This document shows positions 44,574 through 58,130 of a DNA stretch of 64,000 nt, piece after piece. The translations under genes were made by a program, and so were the position numbers. How positions within the stretch are numbered: position 1 is the stretch's first letter; each line of letters begins with the position of its first letter. A model generated the notes under the pieces. That model made no database searches. It saw only the letters and a program-made list of their open reading frames with translations, and was not told the origin of the DNA. The stretch comes from Ophioderma brevispina (taxonomy: Eukaryota; Echinodermata; Ophiuroidea; Amphilepidida; Ophiodermatidae): the NCBI GenBank assembly GCA_023653785.1, contig JAMKCH010002859.1:59139-123138 (forward strand), written 5' to 3'.

Positions 44574-44894
44574 CAGTGGCAGAAAGTCGTTCACAATTAT
44601 AAGCTGCTATAACAAACCAAGAAGGAAACCGCCAAGCGAATGCAGTTCAAGAGATTGATGTTAATGTTGTGATCGGCTAACATACGAGCGCGCAACTGGA
44701 ACTCCTGATCTCATTACGCGTGGCTTTAAGTGCCATCGTATATACAAGTGCCAACGTCGTTGACAGACTTGGAGACAGTAAAAATTACGTATTGTATGTT
44801 AAAACATATATTTACTTACTTTAGATATTAATCTAAAGAAAGTTGCCACTTTAGGTAGCTTGCAACAAACTTTACGTGTAGGGTTGTCATCCTT

Positions 44895-45193
44895 GGTTAC
44901 CCCCGAGGATGTTTTGAATCATCCCATAATGCATTGCAATGTGCCTGTACTGTACTAAACACATGTCAGTACTTAGGGATAAAAAGTATCCTAGAAGTTT
45001 AAGAACCACAAGGAATTTTATGATCATGCTAAAATTCCTTAAGTATTAATACTTTGTGGGGTAAAATAAGTGTAGAAATCAGGGTTTTTATGTGTTAAGA
45101 ATAGGAATTTTGTGGGATCACATGACCTTATTGAGTTGTAATCTCCCAAAACTGTTGCATTCTGGGATTGACTCAATACACCCTCTGGGTTAC
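44895..45193. mobile_element. MITE family G, copy 2 (about 299 bp)
   Basis: The ends GGTTACCCCCGAGGATGTTT and CACCCTCTGGGTTACC are inverted repeats continuing inward for about 45 bp. It shares internal blocks with copy 1 at 34050-34350 and is the better copy for defining the ends. Confidence 0.8.
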
Positions 45194-45887
45194 CCCGAGT
45201 GAATGCATGCGAGCAAATCCTGAAATCAATGCAGCTTTGAGTCAAGGATTGAACAGGGCACCTGGCTAGTACTAGTGGTTTGAAAACGCCACTATCAGCG
45301 ATTTCTTCAATATACAAATCGCGCCCCTATTTGTCATCAAAGTGCATTTTTTGGCATTATTGTATTGAAAATAGTTGTAATAAAGACCCCTGTAAGTGGC
45401 TAATCTTAACACGCCGTATTTGTCAAGAAATGAAGATTTGTAGGGATGTAGACCTTTTTGTGCATTGAATTGACCTGTTGGTTTTTATGCGCATTTACAA
45501 TATTACAATGTTGACGTTGCCAACTGCGTGTTTTGTTGTAGGCTAAGAGACAACCCATTCTGGTTTTTCGATTTCTACAATGCACTACGTTGCTGATCGT
45601 CCTATATTGATCAAGTGGAACAATCTGTGACCGCTTTGTTAGTTTGGAAAGAACCCGGAACAGCTAAGATGGCATTGACATTTCAATTTGAATATCGCTC
45701 ACAGAGCGGTTATTAGTAGATACAAATATGACACCAAACAATCAAATAAGCTTATTAAAAACGCACTATGACGTAACCACATATATATGACATAATTATT
45801 ACGTAATATTACGTCATCGGGATTTGAAGTATTTAGAAAAGCAGCTTGTTCCAGGTTTTACATCAGTGACCACATAAAGCACATGGA
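45194..45887. other. Unassigned stretch
   Basis: Nothing coding is supported. A cluster of ACGTAA/ACGTCAT motifs lies at about 45770-45820. Confidence 0.35.
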
Positions 45888-46106
45888 TCTACTGTAGGTG
45901 GATCTACTATGGACGGATCTACTGTGGGTGGATCTACTGTAGGTGGATCTACTGTGGGCGGATCTAATGTAGGTGGATCCAGTGTAGGCGGATCTACTGT
46001 AGGCGGATCTACTGCGGGCGGATCTACTGCAGGTGGATCTACTGTGGGCAGATATATCATGGGAAGATCTACTGTGGATCGACGGATCGACTCTGGGTGG
46101 ATCTAC
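45888..46106. repeat. 15-bp minisatellite, unit GGTGGATCTACTGTA
   Basis: About 14 units with single-base variants (GGCGGATCTACTGTG, GGTGGATCCAGTGTA and similar). The period is a multiple of three, so several frames stay open on both strands and give repeating pentapeptides such as G-G-S-T-V or V-D-P-P-T. With no start context, splice sites or flanking coding sequence I treat these as artefacts of the period. Confidence 0.92.
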
Positions 46107-48445
46107 TTTATCGGATGAAACCCCAGACATGATTATCTATTGAATTATTGCCTGAAAAAGATACAAAAAATCATTTAAGCACATGAGTAACACTATACAG
46201 TTAACTCAAAGGAAGCATTCATTCAGTTAAATGAACTGGTCTAGTGGAAGAGTGCAGGAATCCCAATTGCTTTGTCGACCCAAGCGCTATTTGGGAGCTG
46301 TTCTTGAAAATATTACGATCTAAGTAGGGCTGGTATCAGCAAGCATCTCGACAAACTTAACAAAATCGAACGACCGACATCAACATTGTTTTCAATTTAT
46401 TTACGTCAGTGCCGCAAAGTTTAGCTTAGGCCTATGCTGAATTTGTCACCTGTTCCGGTGTGAAAGTAATCATAGTCCGGCAGGTATCATAGTCCGGGCT
46501 CCATAGACGACAACGGAATAAAGCGTGAAACTAATGTTACGTGAAGAGTCAACTGAATCGATTGCCCTATTGTTCACCATTGTTCCCGGACTGTGAGCCC
46601 GGAGGACCATATCTCCTGCCACACCGGCTCTGTAATGTAGCGTCATCTTTTCCAACATTTTATGACAGTTGTGCATAAAATAATTATGAAAACGTTGTGG
46701 AGATTCTAAGACTTTGTAAAGAAATAGACATGTAGGCTAGGCTAGGCTACTGAACCAAGATTAAACATTGATATGGCCATGCGTCTTGAAGTGGGGCTTG
46801 TTTGCGTTTCGTCTGCAAATTTCAAGTATCATGCATCATTTTGAGCTTAAACCTTCCAAACTATACATGCTAGCATATGAAAAGTAAACATTTTCTGAAA
46901 GGAAATTGTCCAATATTTTCAAACATGCTATCAAAATTGCCGTAGGGCTAGGTCTTAAGCAGTTATTGATCAAAATACTCATGAAAAAGTAGACAAAAAA
47001 GTGGTATCTCTTATGATTTGGGGAGCAACTGGTAACGAAATGGCATTAAAAAGATGCCTATATTGCATAAAAAGCCTAATGTGCTTAAAGAATTCTTGCA
47101 AGTAGCTTCTGCGGAAGCACAATCAAGTATTATGTTCAAAAATCCCATAACCATCATAAAAGTGTAAACATGATTAGGGTATGAAGCCTTGTGAAAAATG
47201 GTTTTACTGTATGCCAAGTAGGAATTACAGTATCGCGGCTCAAATGACAGCTCGTGTGTAAGCATTCCACAAGTTATGGATTAAAGAGAATACACCAAGT
47301 TAATCTAACCATTCTTTAAAAGTAAACATTCTACGATTGGATTTATTTTTTTGACAATCAGTATGCCTCAAATTAATCTCATTTGCAGTACGGTAGGAGC
47401 TTACATGTCTCATTGTTTCGATATAACAGCTTGTCCTCATTCCTCCACTCTGGTTCTTCACTTGATTAACTAAGAATAATTTAATTATTATCAAGAACAT
47501 TCATTTCGGTAATCTTAATGAATATTTAAATCTGTAATTGTAGAAGATATAATTAAAAACAGGACGGATTCAAAAGTGTCTTTCACTGAGTAAAAAATAG
47601 ACCCAATTTTCACCTATAAAATTTGCAACGTACTGTGCCCCATTTCCTCTGCATCCCTGCTTGTCTAATTAATTAATGAGCTTCATTAAAATGTTAGGTC
47701 TATGTTAATTAGGCATTGAACTGAAGTGCAATTCATTAGTTTTAAGTTGTTACCTTATTGAATGGTATGAAGAAACAAAATGGGCTGAATAAACATTGTT
47801 TTCTCACATTGTAGGTTTATCGTGTCCCATTGTATACTCAATCCCAACTTGTTAATTAATCAATTATTTTATTACAATTTCTTTAAATAGAGTTCCACAA
47901 CAATATTTATGGTCTCAAATTAAAGGGCAGTTAATTAGCTTTAATTTGATATATAATTCAAATAATTACATGATTGTTAAGATAAAGAAAAATAAGAGCT
48001 GAAGGTTCATATTCTCTCATAGACTTTACATGGTACCATGTCCCAATCTCCTTGTCCCAATTGCTCCACCCTCCACCTTCATTTACTTAGTCTTAATTTT
48101 AATTACTGAAGTCTGATCAAGATAAATTTGATACCAACTTAAAGCTAACTAAATAAACTTTAAAATGAGTGCTTACTTGGAAGTATTCAATCACACTTAA
48201 GTACTCTAATCATTACAAACATGTCAGATTTCTCTAAAATATGAAAAAGCTCCACCCTAGAGCAAGCCCCAATTCAAGATACATGGTCATATAAAAACTT
48301 GTTATACACCTCATGAATATTCATGAACAAATCATGCTATTTCATTGGGCTGATTCCTATTACGCGCTCTATTTCCCTTATGGAAATAGATTGGACTATT
48401 TCCCTAACAACCTCGACCCCAGAGTCACAGTGAGGTGTAGTAAAA
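46107..48445. other. Unassigned stretch
   Basis: At about 46450-46640 short inverted matches (CACCTGTTCCGGTGTGA with CCTGCCACACCGG; CATAGTCCGGGCTC with GAGCCCGGAGGACC-like) suggest a degenerate foldback of about 190 bp that also carries the CGGAATAAAGCGT motif seen near 14320. The rest is AT-rich with nothing supported. Confidence 0.4.
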
Positions 48446-48578
48446 CAAATACTACATGGTGTTAACGGGAAAAGCGGCATTACTATTTACCCTTGGAACT
48501 GGCTACGGGGCTATCACGGCCCGTAAGCAGTCATCGGGAAACTAGTGTGCCCTATTCCCTCTAACCATGTAGTATTTG
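48446..48578. mobile_element. Short foldback with perfect 15-bp ends (133 bp)
   Basis: CAAATACTACATGGT at 48446-48460 pairs exactly with ACCATGTAGTATTTG at 48564-48578. CTATTTCCCT-type motifs lie just outside the left end and inside the right end. Only one copy is seen. Confidence 0.6.
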
Positions 48579-49077
48579 TATAATGCTGCATGCTGAAAGG
48601 AGTGAAATAACGGAGTTACAAATCCCATAATTTGTTTCTGGTATTTTTCCCCCGTTTTTTGTCGACATATCGATATACGAAAAGGCTTGTAGCGGGTTCA
48701 TAATTGGCTGATACCCTAGCGATGCGATGGAATGACAATTTTTTCCTGAAGGCCAGCAATGATAATGGGCAGCTGTATTTAGGTTATTTTAGCGCTATAT
48801 AAAACTATGCTTATGTTATCATTATTATATTGTTATTGTTGTTGTTTTTTTATAGATGTTTATGTCATACACTCATTATTCAGCACCAAAATCATAGTTA
48901 CGTCATGATTTCTTTTGTACCCTAATGACGTAAATGGACGTCAAAATTTGCCATGATGACGCCACGGGGTACGTCATAATGTTTTTTAACCAGCTGATCC
49001 GATTCTTTGGTGTCATAATACTATCTACATAATGTTCATATGGATGATATAAATTAAAAAAAAAACACAAAGAACAG

Positions 49078-49677
49078 TTACTCAAAGCAAAAATTTGCTC
49101 ACCTGAGATGTTTCGGAATGTATCACTATTCCTTGTTCACTCATTGATGGAACTGGTGATGGATGCACAGTCTATTGTCAGATAACCATCGGAAACGCTG
49201 AAGTAAATCACGTGACGATTTCTGACGTAATAGTGAGTTGTAAATTCCAGAAAGTTTATGGCAGGCCCTGGTCCATGTTGAATCACTTGTTTTCCGTTCG
49301 ATATAACAATAGCTTCTTTGACGCCCCTCCTGAACCAGATCAGTCTCCTTGTCTAAGATCTTCACTCCCTCCCAGTCAACACTGTGGCACCTGCCTTCTG
49401 AGTGGTCACGACCGGACGAGTTCATAGTCTAGGTCTGCGGTTTTTTGTTCCGAGACTCTAACGTTCAACGGCCTGGCAGATCGCCGACGTAGGCAGAGTT
49501 GCCAGTTCCGCATTTGGCTGGTTCTACAGTGCCACAACATTTCCAGGGGAGATTTGTCCTTAGGGGCAACTAGCGCAGAGCGTATCCATCACAGTTCCAT
49601 CAATGAGTGAACAAGGAATAGTGATGAACATTACGAAAAGCTCTCAGGTGAGCAAATTTTTGCTTCTTTGAGTAATG
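49078..49677. mobile_element. Element with about 95-bp inverted ends (600 bp)
   Basis: Left TTACTCAAAGCAAAAATTTG, CTCACCTGAGA, CTATTCCTTGTTCACTCATT and GATGGAACTG pair in reverse with right CAGTTCCATCAATGAGTGAA, CAAGGAATAGTG, CTCTCAGGTGAGCAAATTTT and TTTGAGTAA. The right end also begins the 2.24-kb repeat unit and recurs at 51838-51930. It is probably a non-autonomous DNA element whose right part was included in the later duplication. Confidence 0.7.
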
Positions 49678-51727
49678 TTTAAATTTTATTCATATGACTC
49701 AACCAAAGCAGCTAAGTCTTCTTACAAATGATATCCATTTATGGGTGTTCTAAAACCAACTGTTTAGGAGAGATACAGGGCTTCAAAGATGTCTTTTGGC
49801 GGCCATTTTGGATTTAGCTAATTAGCCCACTTCCGTCAGTGTATGGATTTTGGCTGATTTGGGATATAATGTTCAGTGGGGTGGGGGGCCCATCAAACAA
49901 GATGAAACATTAAAACCTTCTGTTTGCAATTTGTTCTAGACGCATAACCCCCCTCAGGGCCGCGCGCAAGGGCGTAGCCTGCTAAAACTAAACCGGGGAT
50001 CCGTCTGCTCATTCAGGTCCAACTGTAATTTGGTATTTAACCTGCTGACTTTGTTTTCACTTTGTAGACTTATGGCCCATCTTTTTCACATTCATATGCG
50101 AGGACAATTGAATATTAATTTTAAAGAACAATATACTGATGTTGAACTTAAAAAGGAATTTTAAATTATGGGAATACGCCATTTTGGAAAAAATAAAGAT
50201 TTGAATGACGTCACGGCAGTGATTGGTGTTATTCTTTTGCTTCGGGGGACCCATTCAGGTAAAAATGACTTACGTATCCCTACCTTGGAAAAACCAACCG
50301 ATTATCGCCATCGTACTCGGTTTTTTTAATCTGTAGGGAAAAGGTCAAATGTTGTACTGTTTAGACATAATAGTACGGTGTCTTTTTGGAAAAAAATAAT
50401 AGCACTTTGGCAGAGGGTCATATGTAAAGACCTTGATTTAAAGCATAGTCGGATTTGTAATATATATCGGGCGGACGCCCCCGAAGAGCACACTGATTTC
50501 TGATACCTGACACGTGACCTGTACCTGACACGTGAACACCAAACTTTCATCTCGTTACGCATGTTTATCCTACAATACGGCAAAGCACAAGCATTCTGTA
50601 TCTCTGTGTCAAAAGCAGCGTAATCGATCAAGATGGGAGACTATAATGTGGTTCTGTACAGTGAGGGTAGTTGACAAACGATCTGCTCGATTTGGGCAAT
50701 TGGGGATTTCCAAACGGTAATTTAGTGGAACTGTGCTACAATGCATTTACTATTGCTCTCGGTCCCCAGTTACATTAAAAAATCATCTCTTAAACCTTTT
50801 GTTCAAAAGATCTTAGTATATCATGATAAATTAAGAAAACATATGAAGTTCACATCAATCATGCTTCCTGTTTAAATTACCTTTCATACTCGAACTCAAA
50901 GCTCCAGAAACTTCCCCTGTAAAAGTAATCTCTATCAACATAATTCCCTTGAACATACGCGCCATGGCTAAGAGCTTATGCGTCTCTGTAGCCATGCGCA
51001 CCGATACGCTCTAATATCAAACAGCCCTATTATAATTATTATAACCCCCAAATCATGGCAACTCCTTGGTTTCAGTCCATAAGTTTTTTTGTAAAAAAAA
51101 AAAAACTGGAAACTATTATACCTTTATTAAATCTGTTGGGTTTGTCAATCTAAAAGTTGCACATTTAGCCCGTCAAATATAATGAATGCTGCCTTAAACC
51201 CCAACACTAATGCAACAGAATCCATTCCAACAGAATTGTATTGCGAATACCTTTAAGAAAACAACCATATCAAAAGTCTACTAAAATCAAAGGAATAGAA
51301 CATATATTTTTAAGGGGTAAGGTTTATACATGGGGTCAAATATGAAAGTATCAAAACGCGTCGAAAAGTATGCCAACGTTTTCGTTACATTCCAGGATTC
51401 AAAAAAGGTATAGTGTGCCTTATCTGGCAAGGTTGTGTTCAATATTTGAGTCAAAAATAGGTTCAAGTGTCACAATGGGGGTACATTTTCAGATATATCC
51501 GTTTCGTTAATAAAAATTGAGTTCAAATTGTTCGTTCAATGGTACAGAACCCCCGAAAATATAACTGGTTGCACCATCTATAATATTCGTTCCATAATTG
51601 GAACTCAACATGTGACTGGGGGCTACAGGGTCTATGGGAGGTCACTAGTCATAGCCCTGAATTCTGATATAGAAAGTTCAAATCAAAGAATCTAATTTCA
51701 TTACTTATCTAGTGGGACAAATTTTAC
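49490..51727. repeat. 2.24-kb tandem duplication, unit 1
   Basis: This unit aligns from end to end with 51728-53960 at an offset of about 2230-2254 bp. Landmarks are GCAGAGTTG.CAGT, AACCAACTGTTTA, GATATAATGTTCAGTGGG, GCCGCGCGCAAGGG, CTTCGGGGGACCCATTC, ATATATCGGG, TGACCTGTACCTGACA, ACATACGCGCCATG and AAAACGCGTCGAAAAGTATG. No gene is supported; the open frames differ between copies because of indels. Confidence 0.88.
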
Positions 51728-53960
51728 ACGTAGACAGAGTTGCAGTCCTTGCATTTGAGCTGGTATACAGTTCCACAACACTTTCCATGGGAAGATTTGT
51801 CCTTGTTTTTTTTTTTTAAATGTTTTTTGACCAATAGACTGCATCCATCACCAGTTCCATCAATGAGTGAACAGGGAATATAGTGCTACATCCGAAAGTC
51901 TCTCATGTTAGCAAATTTTTGCTTTGAGTAACTGTTTAATTTATATCATCCTGACTCTACCAAAGCATCTAGTCTTCACTACAAATGAATATTTAAATGG
52001 GGGTCTAAAACCAACTGTTTAAGGAGATACAGGCTTCAAAGAGGTCCCTTTTGGGCCGGCATTTTTGGATTGATGGCTAATTTAGCCTCACTTCCCAGTG
52101 TTGATTTTGGCTGATATTGGGATATAATGTTCAGTGGGGGGGCCATACAAACAAATGAAAACATAAAGCCTCTTGTTTGCAATTGTTCTAGAAGCAATAA
52201 AACCCCCCCCAGCCGCGCGCAAGGGCTGTAAGCCTGCTACCACTACCAGCGGGGATTCCGTCCTGCTCATTCAGGAGAGTCCACGGTAAGGTATATAGCC
52301 GGCTGACGTTTTCAATTTGTAGACTTATGGACCCATCTTTTTTCAATTCAATAGCGGGACAATTGAATATTATTATAAAGAAGCAATATACTGAGTTGAA
52401 TCTAAAAAGAAGGGGAATTTTCTTATGGTAATCCAGGCCAATTTTTGGAAAATAAAGATTTGATGACCGTCACGGCATTGATTGTTTTATTATTTTGCTT
52501 CGGGGGACCCATTCCTGTAAAATGCGTACTTATCCCTACATTGAACAAAACAAAACGATTATCGTCATCGGTACGACGTCGGTTTTTGATCTGTAGGGAA
52601 AAGGTAATTTGTACTGTTTAGACATAATCTACGGTGTTTTTGGAAAAAATATAGCACTTTGGCAGAGGGTCATATGTATAGACCTTGATTTAACATAGTC
52701 GATTTTATATATATCGGGTCGCCCCCGAGAGCCACTGATATCTGATACCTGACCCGTGACCTGTACCTGACATGTGACACCAACAGAACCCAAACTATTC
52801 ATCTCGTACCGTTTATAACTACAAAACGGCAACGAAGCAAGCAGCAAGCATTTCTGTATCTCTGTTGTCACCGCGTAATCGAACAAGATGGGAGACTATA
52901 CAATGTGGTTCTGTACAGGTACGGTAGGAAACACGAATCTGCCGATTTGGCATTGGGGATTCCAAACGGTAATTTGTGGGAAACTGCTTAAACAAAAAAA
53001 ACATTACTATGGCAGTCTCGGTCCCAGTGACTAAAAAAAACAAACTCATCTCTTAAACCTTTGTTCCAAAGATCTTAGTAATAACTAATATCATGATAAT
53101 TATAAAAAAAATATGAAGTTCACATCATCATGCTTCGTTAAATTACCTGTGCATAACTCAAAAATCCAGAAAACTTCCCCTGCAAAAAAGTAATCTCTAT
53201 CAAACCATAATTCCCCTTGACATACGCGCCATGCTACAGAGCTATGCGCTCTGCAGCCATGCGCACCGATCACCTCTAATATCAAAACAGCCCTATGATA
53301 ATTATTATACCCCCCAGAACCATTGCACCTCCTGGTTCATCCATAGTTTTACTGACTATTATACCGTTAAAAACTGTTGGGTATGTCAAATCTAAAAGTT
53401 GCACATTTAGGTTAGGCAGTCAAATATAATGAATGCTGCCTTAACCAACACTAATTGCAACAGAATCAATTTCCAACAAAATTGTATTGAGAATACCTTT
53501 AAAAACAACATATCAAAAGTCTACTAAAATTCAAAGGAAAGGGTGGAACATATATTTTTAATGGGGGTAGGTTTATACGGGGTCAAATTGAAGTATCAAA
53601 ACGCGTCGAAAAGTATGCCAACGTGTTTTCGTTACATTTCCAGGATTAAAAAAGGTATAGTTTGCCATAGTCTGCAGGTTGTAGTTCCATAGTTATGAGT
53701 CAAACATAGGTTCAAGTCACAATGGGGTAAATTTTCAGATATATCCGTTCGTTATAAAAATGGTGTCAAATTGTTTCGTCTAATGGTACAGAACCCGAAA
53801 ATATACTGGTTGCCCCATCATATATTCGTTTGCATATGGAACGCAAAATGTGACTGGGGGCTACAGTGTCTATTGGAGGTCACTAGTCATAGCCCTGTAT
53901 TCTTATATAGAAAGTTCAAACAAGAATCTATTTAACATTTACTTATCTAGAGTGGGCAAA
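51728..53960. repeat. 2.24-kb tandem duplication, unit 2
   Basis: Second copy of 49490-51727 in direct orientation. The two copies differ by dense single-base insertions and deletions, often in short homopolymers, more than by substitutions. This could be old divergence, allelic sequence joined in tandem by the assembler, or unpolished sequence. Part of it (53650-53875) recurs at 42090-42330. Confidence 0.88.
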
Positions 53961-55884
53961 TTTAACAGTCCTATAACCAGTCCGATCAAAATCGGACATT
54001 CTATGAATTTACCCAGGAGGACCTTGAACTGTTATGAGCCTATTGTACTAAAACTTAACTCGTAGATAGGGCAAACTATACCTTTTTTTTTTTTAAACCT
54101 TAGAGATCCATAATTGGTACATCATTAAATCAATCGAACAATGTCTAATTTTTTTTACCCCTGTACAAACGTTGCCGTGGCCCGCCACCTTATTCTGCAA
54201 TGTTCCACTAGTTGATTTTGGTAGACTTTTAAATATTTATTTTGTGGACGGTTTCATCAGAGTATATGTAAACACCAAAATGTTTCTGTTGCAATTTTGT
54301 GGGTAATCATACAATTATTGGACTATTCTCTTCAAAATTGAATAAAATGTCCCATCATCTCAATTTACTTCCCTTAATATTATTGACTAGTGCATTGTAC
54401 TCCCTACTACATTGATTCAGCAAAATATAGCGCTGTTAACTATTCTTAAGCCGTCCGGGTATGGCATGTAGGACCAAAAGCACTGCAATTACCTTTTCAT
54501 CAGACTTGCAGAGCTATTGTTACTGCTACTGCAGTTTTGCAGATTTCAGGTTTATCTCACCATCCCGTTTGGATCAGCTATTTTTTGTGTGCAAACTACC
54601 TCAATACAACACTCCTAGTCATCATTCACGATCCATAACATAACTTGAGCTTCTACTGTGTGCGTTCAATTAAAGTCCGACTCAGAGATTTCGAAATACT
54701 ATGTTTTTTTTTTTGTGTATAAATGAAAAATAGTCACTCCTAAACTAAAGATAGTACCTAAATGCACATTTCCGAAATTTGAGATTGAATCGAATTTTTC
54801 CGTTTTAATGCAGTAAACATTTATGTGTAGTCTTACGTCCCATATAGGATACTGTGTATACAAAAATTCCGGATCCGGAATTTTATAACAAAGTTGTGAT
54901 TTCTATATGAAGGATTCGGAAAAATTTAGCTTCAACTTTCATACACATTGATTAGTATTATGGACAAACATTTTTCACATGCCAAAAAAAACAAACGATT
55001 TTTTTGGAAATTGAGGGGCGCCCTCCTCAGGAAATCTCTAGTCAGCCTTTACTTAGACCCGCATACTCGTAGATTCACCCAATCCCGTCGTGTCACCAGA
55101 GGAGAAGTTTTGGACAGCGTCATTAGTTGGGAGAGGAGACAGAAAAAGAAAAATTGTGGCCCGATTCACCATGTTTTCATGAACGACGACTAAGATCATC
55201 TGGGCTTTTCATGTTGGCATCATTTTAGAAAGAGAATACAAAGACTTTTGTGTTTCGCTCAAAGGTCATTAACATTTAAACTCAATGTTACAATTGATAC
55301 CCACAAGCAAATACACGATTAGTCAGAATGTTTTGAGAGTGAATTAATGTAGCTCTAAACTGGCGCTTAAGTAAGGTTGATTTGAATGCTTCCATTATAA
55401 AGCATAGATTGATTTTCTTTCCCTCTGCTATCGGACTACTGTTTCACATGGGTCTTCCACCTTTCGGATAGTGGCCAATCTTGCCGGGAATGGTATAACG
55501 TCCATTCCGATTTCTGGAGACTTTCTCTAAATCTAAAGAACACATGCATGTTGGATATGTCTGCATAAAAGTGGGTTACACTTTGAATAGCACAAGTACT
55601 TGAAGGTTGGGTATTAAATTGACTGAATGAGGAATACTACAAGAACTAACACCTTTTGTTATAGGTTATTCAATGATTGATGTGAAAGACCCTCTTAGAT
55701 TTTAACGTGGAATTGTAATTTTCACCCACTGCACATGCCCTCATTCAATGTCCATACCTTCGAAAAATTCCTAGAGTGAACCGATGGGATGAATCTACTA
55801 TAGGCGTGTCCGTACTTCTCCCGAAGGGGGGTGGGGTGTCTCCCTCACTCCCACCAATCCTTTGGAATCACACTGTACCTACTG
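53961..55884. other. Mostly unassigned stretch
   Basis: AT-rich. An 81-codon frame at 54948-55193 with a basic peptide (WKLRGALLRKSLVSLYLDPH and onward) is not low complexity but is not recognised and lacks supporting splice or start context. TTCCGGATCCGGAA, a perfect 14-bp palindrome, lies at about 54867-54880. Confidence 0.35.
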
Positions 55885-56036
55885 TACCTTACCTGTTATA
55901 TGCCCGGTGAGTGTTTGTTTGCAAGGTTGTGGTTCGAGTCCCGCCGCGTCGCCACTGTGATTGTGCACTTATGCAAGACACTTTACCCTCTCTTGCCTCT
56001 TCTCCACCCAGGAATCTATCATATTTGTGTAATCTA
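55885..56036 (+). mobile_element. SINE family S1, head half, split by a transposon
   Basis: Contains the B box GGTTCGAGTCC at 55931-55941, then CACTTATGCAAGACACTTTACC and CTTCTCCACCCAGG, matching the head and body of the SINE at 20717-21020 up to about position 135 of that copy. The matching second half resumes at about 59673, so a 3.6-kb element was inserted within it. Confidence 0.7.
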
Positions 56037-56589
56037 TGGTACAAACCCTCGTGCACCCCCACGAACTACCCCACCCAAAAAAACTTTTTCATAGGTCCTT
56101 TTAGGGTCCTAAAACCCTTTTTGGGATGTTTAACAGGGGAAGAAACCCGATGCCTCTCGCGATATTCCACGATTGCCGCCAAAATTTGAAAAATCATATT
56201 TCCAGCTCAGTAATATCAATAAAGCACAAATAAAAGTGGTTATATTTTTTTTTACCCCTCCTAATTCCTTTTGGTATTGTGTTGTTTTGCTCTATGCTTC
56301 AAATGCAAGATGGCGGCCAATATGGCTGCCAAGGTAATTGAATGTGAAAACTCGAATATTAGCAAAAACATTTTTGACAGAAGGATATAAATGGATGCGA
56401 AATAATATGTTTAAATTCAAAATTTTAACCCATATAAACTAATTTAAAAAAGCATTATTTTGTTTGGTTCAATGTACTAAATTTCAAGAAGGCCATCAAA
56501 ATGTCTAATTTTCAGAGGAATTCTGCATTAATTGCTGACATACAGCTGGTAAATGATAACAATATCCATAGTTAATTGTGACGTTATGT

Positions 56590-56775
56590 AACCACCTTGG
56601 GATAAAATACTTTAGATGGCAATAACGGGTCCTTCTGACCAAACGGTTCGATAAAGTCTCCACATCGTGTCCAACCATTTCTGTAGTCTCGGTTACCCTG
56701 AACTGACCTATTCTCCTCTATTTGGCGCTGGTCCCTGTAATTTGCACGCTTGTTGTTAGGAAGCAGAGACCACAC
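56590..56775 (-). pseudogene. Exon-like fragment, copy 1 (left arm)
   Basis: On the minus strand the arm reads an open frame with the blocks SVQGNRDYRNGWTRCGDFIE and PFGQKDPLLPS, preceded by a SLLPNNKRANYRDQRQ stretch. The nucleotide sequence aligns with the right-arm copy at 58912-59065, but frame shifts change the middle of the peptide. Shared protein-level conservation is limited to the FGQKDPLL end. Confidence 0.5.
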
Positions 56776-57959
56776 TTGCTGGTATTTATAAAATAAAAAG
56801 AAATACCATTTTGTTATAAATCTTGGAGGTATCTCAAATAAATTAAAGCAAATATTATCCCCAAAGATGTTTGTATATAGCGATTGCCCACTGCTTTAAC
56901 AATTTGGCAGTATTTAAATCTTACGATTATCCAATAAGCAACATTTAATACCCCTTTAAAAAAACAAAAAACATTTTTATAATTTAGCGATTTGTCCACA
57001 GCTTTAACGCAACACTGTAGTATAAACAAAAAAACTCTCATTGTATTATCAATCGGAGGTAATCTCAATAAAACGCCAAATTATTAATTATAGACATTTT
57101 ATATAGTCGATTGTCCACCACTTTAACAACACACTTGGTAGTATAAATACAGACATACTACTTGTTATAAATCGGGATGCAATATCAAAAATTATAAACC
57201 TATTATATATTTTATATAGCGATTGTTAATGACATGGTTTTTAGTCGTTTGTCATAGTCACCACGATGGAACACTCCCAAGAACTCCCATTTAAATCATA
57301 CGTTTGTTCGGTTTCAATCCACTAAATTCAAGATGGTCAGCAAAGTGGTGTAATTTCAAAGGAAAAGTTCATGCATTATTATATTTTTTTTCTCGAAAAG
57401 TACAAGTGGTAAAATTAATATCATAATCCAATATTTAAACACAATTAGCTTCAATTTGAGCATCAGATTTCTTTTTTTATAATTTTTGTTAACAGTTGCC
57501 AAATTAAAATTGGCAATCTAAAAATTGCAATCTAAAAACGACTTACAGTATAATAAACCTATAATAAAAAACAATTGATTTTGTTTAAAATAGTAATTAA
57601 CTATGAACACACACTTGGTGTTGTCCACTAAAGCTAGCTAATCTAGCATAATGGCTGAGTAAAACAGACATTTCATTAGCAATGGTCCCCTTGACCCCCA
57701 CTTAGTAGTAATAAATAAAAAAGGAAATGTAATCTTTTTTTTAATCCGGGGAGGCATCTCAATAAAGCAAACTTATAACCTTTAAACATTTTAATTAGCA
57801 TTGTCTACAGCTTTACAACACACTTGTTAAAAATAGAAGAAATACTATTTTGTTATAAATCTGAAGGCAGTCTTCAAATAAAAGCAAAATTATAAACCTA
57901 TGGCACCATTTTTATACGGCGGTTGTCCCCTGCTTTAACACAACAACTTTGTGTAAAAA

Positions 57960-58130
57960 ATACAAATTTTGATGGCAATACGGATCCTTCTAACACACTG
58001 CCTAATAAAGCCTCCCACATCATTTCCAACCATGTTCTGTAGAGGTGGGTTATACTGAATATCACGTCTGACTATTCCATTGTGCTGTCCTGTAATTTGC
58101 ACGCTGTTTTGTGAGAAGCAGCTACGGCTT
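57960..58130 (-). pseudogene. Exon-like fragment, copy 2 (internal)
   Basis: A third, more decayed copy of the same sequence in the same orientation as copy 1: GATGGCAATACGGATCCTTC, CCAACCATGTTCTGTAG and CCTGTAATTTGCACGC are in order. Its minus-strand frame includes SVQITGQHNGIVRRDIQYN. A fourth, shorter piece in the other orientation lies at about 58383-58450 (ACATGGTTGGACACGATG, CAGAAGGGCCC). Confidence 0.5.

Noticed and set aside
45858..46130. Repeat-peptide frames V-D-P-P-T and G-G-S-T-V
   Set aside because: The 15-bp period keeps all frames open; there is no start, flanking coding sequence or splice evidence.
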